A program made the position numbers and the translations under genes. Below are positions 23,787-25,075 of a stretch of DNA of 25,075 nt, piece after piece. How positions within the stretch are numbered: the first letter of the stretch is position 1; every line of letters begins with the position of its first letter. This DNA comes from a bacterium UBA2214 (GTDB lineage: Bacteria; Zhuqueibacterota; Zhuqueibacteria; Residuimicrobiales; Residuimicrobiaceae): positions 1 to 25,075 of the forward strand of contig DCUM01000069.1 in the NCBI GenBank assembly GCA_002327255.1. The letters are read 5' to 3'. The notes under the pieces were generated by a model. That model searched no databases, had not been told where the DNA came from, and was given only the letters and a program-made list of their open reading frames with translations.

Positions 23787-23878
23787 TCGAGTGCCTGGTT
23801 CAGCCTGAACGGAGCGAAGGCTGAGGCACTCGATGTTCAGCACCGCGATTCAACCCGAGCGCAGCGAGGGCTGAATCG
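23787..23878. repeat. REP-like hairpin repeat, copy 2 (double hairpin)
   Basis: Two hairpins side by side. The first: outer arms TCGAGTGCC (23787-23795) and GGCACTCGA (23825-23833), inner arms TCAGCCT (23800-23806) and AGGCTGA (23818-23824), loop GAACGGAGCGA. The second: CGATTCAACCC (23846-23856) and GGGCTGAATCG (23868-23878) with one mismatch, loop GAGCGCAGCGA. The part 23824-23874 is 48/51 identical to bases 2-52. The shared theme is TTCAGCCY, 11 bases, RGGCTGAA, repeated three times in the window. Confidence 0.75.
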
Positions 23879-23890
23879 GGCGAGTCTGCT

Positions 23891-23931
23891 GCGAGGCTGG
23901 AACGAGGGTTTCTCCCCTGGCACAGCCTCGC
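23891..23931. repeat. 9-bp inverted repeat
   Basis: GCGAGGCTG (23891-23899) and CAGCCTCGC (23923-23931) are perfect complements, 23 bases apart, next to the REP-like repeat. Confidence 0.6.
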
Positions 23932-23956
23932 CTGCAGTACTCGCTTGTTCGTGAGC

Positions 23957-23988
23957 GATTCCCGAGACGCCCAAGCGTCTCGGGAATC
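23957..23988. promoter_or_regulatory. Perfect 14-bp inverted repeat upstream of ygeY
   Basis: GATTCCCGAGACGC (23957-23970), loop CCAA, GCGTCTCGGGAATC (23975-23988). It ends 29 bases before the ygeY start. No T-run follows, so a terminator is unlikely; a processing or protein-binding hairpin in the leader, or a repeat family member, are options. Confidence 0.65.
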
Positions 23989-24017
23989 AGATATTATCCC
24001 ATGGGAGTGCATTGAAT

Positions 24018-25075
24018 ATGAATAGGACCCATCAAATGATTGCACAACGCAGCCTGGAATTGGAAAATGAAATCGTCCGTTTCCTCATGGAACTGGTCGC
24101 CACTCCCTCCCATTCGGGCAAGGAAGCGGCTGTGGTTCAGGTGATCAAAAACGAGATGGAGAAAGTCGGATTTGACGAAATCCGCATTGACGGACTCGGC
24201 AGCATCATCGGCCGCATCGGCCGGGGTCCCCGCGTCCTCGCCTTCGACGCCCATATCGACACGGTTTATCCCGGTGATCTGAGTCAATGGGATTTTGATC
24301 CCTTCACGCCCTTTGTAAAAGAGGGCAAAGTCTGGGGCCGCGGCACGGTCGACCAGAAGGGTGGCATGGCCAGCATGGTCTGCGCGGCGAAGATCATCAA
24401 GGAATTAAATCTCAATGACCAGTTCACCATCTATTTCACCGGCACGGTGATGGAAGAGGATTGCGACGGATTGTGCTGGCAGCATCTCATCGAGGAAGAG
24501 AAAATCCGGCCGGAGTTGGTGGTGATCACCGAGCCGACCAACATGAACATCTACCGCGGCCATCGCGGCCGCATGGAGATGCAGGTGCATGTCAAGGGGG
24601 TGAGCTGTCACGGTTCGGCGCCGGAGCGCGGCGACAATGCCGTCTATAAAGTGGCGCGTATCGCCCTGGAAATAGAAAAAAGCAACCAGCACCTGCGCTC
24701 CGACCCCTTCCTCGGCAAGGGCACCATCACCGTCACCGAAGTGCGCTCATCGTCGCCCTCGCTGTGCGCCGTGCCGGATGCAGCATCGATCCATGTGGAC
24801 CGCCGCCTGACGCTGGGGGAAACCAGAGAGAGCGCCGTCGCCGAGGTTGAAGCGGCGGCGCAAAAAGCGGGCATCGCCGATGCCAGGGTGGTGGTGCTGA
24901 CCTACGCAGAGGCCGCCTATACCGGCAAGGTCTATCCCACCGAAAAGTATTATCCGACCTGGGTGCTGGACGAAAAGTCGCCTTTCCTGCAAATGGCGGT
25001 CACGGCGTATCGGAGTGTTTTCGATAAAGAGCCGCTGGTGGACAAGTGGACCTTCAGCACCAACGCCGTCGCCAT
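24018..25075 (+). CDS. ygeY: YgeY-type selenium-metabolism-linked hydrolase (3' end outside the window)
   Basis: 352 codons are present of an expected 395-405; the frame is open at the window edge. It is an M20-family metallohydrolase: AFDAHIDTVYPGD (His79, Asp81), GRGTVDQKGGMASM (bridging Asp112), TGTVMEEDCDGLCW (catalytic Glu146 and metal Glu147), and VVITEPTNMNIYRGHRGRME (metal Glu172). GVSCHGSAPERGDNAVYK and VDKWTFSTNAVA are near-identical to E. coli YgeY from memory. The last metal His lies beyond the edge. ATG at 24018 has GGGAG ten bases upstream. In E. coli ygeY is among genes for anaerobic purine/urate use, with ygeW, ygeX, ygfK and ssnA; the reaction here is not proven. It is separated from ssnA by 538 bases of hairpin repeats, so it may be transcribed on its own, with partners downstream of the window. 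Confidence 0.93.
   Translation, partial: MNRTHQMIAQRSLELENEIVRFLMELVATPSHSGKEAAVVQVIKNEMEKVGFDEIRIDGLGSIIGRIGRGPRVLAFDAHIDTVYPGDLSQWDFDPFTPFVKEGKVWGRGTVDQKGGMASMVCAAKIIKELNLNDQFTIYFTGTVMEEDCDGLCWQHLIEEEKIRPELVVITEPTNMNIYRGHRGRMEMQVHVKGVSCHGSAPERGDNAVYKVARIALEIEKSNQHLRSDPFLGKGTITVTEVRSSSPSLCAVPDAASIHVDRRLTLGETRESAVAEVEAAAQKAGIADARVVVLTYAEAAYTGKVYPTEKYYPTWVLDEKSPFLQMAVTAYRSVFDKEPLVDKWTFSTNAVA

Overview
The window is a piece of a chromosome, probably from a bacterium of the Fibrobacterota-Chlorobiota-Bacteroidota side of the tree (Calditrichota/KSB1-like lineages fit best). The main evidence is two large secreted proteins that end in the NYPNPFNP...VYDLRG type of C-terminal sorting domain used by type IX secretion. 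Genes are GC-rich, spacers are AT-richer and full of inverted repeats, and no rRNA, tRNA, CRISPR array or intact transposase was seen. The lineage is an inference from protein style.

Layout. 1-600: a REP-like hairpin repeat and a decayed N-terminal piece that looks like a tyrosine recombinase. 741-5300: a minus-strand peptide block with an OPT-family oligopeptide transporter, an Asp/Glu racemase and a secreted P1-family (DmpA-like) aminopeptidase; an 86-bp MITE-like element with perfect 16-bp ends and 5-bp flanking duplications sits between transporter and racemase. 5302-5530: a degenerate 25/29-bp tandem array. 5643-7479: Na/Pi cotransporter-PhoU protein with its own promoter and structured leader. 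7656-8923 (minus): ECF-type sigma factor followed by a one-TM anti-sigma-like protein. 9202-11520: a secreted WDG-repeat protein flanked on both sides by matching fragments of a glycoside hydrolase family 5 (GH5) gene. 11733-12801: a 42-residue membrane protein translationally coupled to a SAM methyltransferase. 12999-15300: DUF1295 membrane protein and a GH5 lipoprotein. 15356-18448: promoter, highly structured leader and a 932-residue secreted protein with four ASH/choice-of-anchor-D-like repeats. 18556-19341: PhzF-family protein.

The right end is the most interesting part. A fused PreT-PreA-like (dihydropyrimidine-dehydrogenase-like) flavoprotein, an SsnA-type aminohydrolase and a YgeY-type metallohydrolase (cut by the window edge) form part of the set known from E. 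coli as the ygeW-ygeX-ygeY-hyuA-ygfK-ssnA-xdhD region, linked to selenium-dependent molybdenum hydroxylases and anaerobic purine/urate breakdown. The flavoprotein keeps the catalytic Cys but has lost most pyrimidine-contacting residues, so a different substrate is likely. A 540-bp spacer packed with palindromes separates ssnA from ygeY.

Several genes have upstream boxes of one form, TTGnnn, 16-17 bp, TAnnTT, which look like the housekeeping promoter of this organism.
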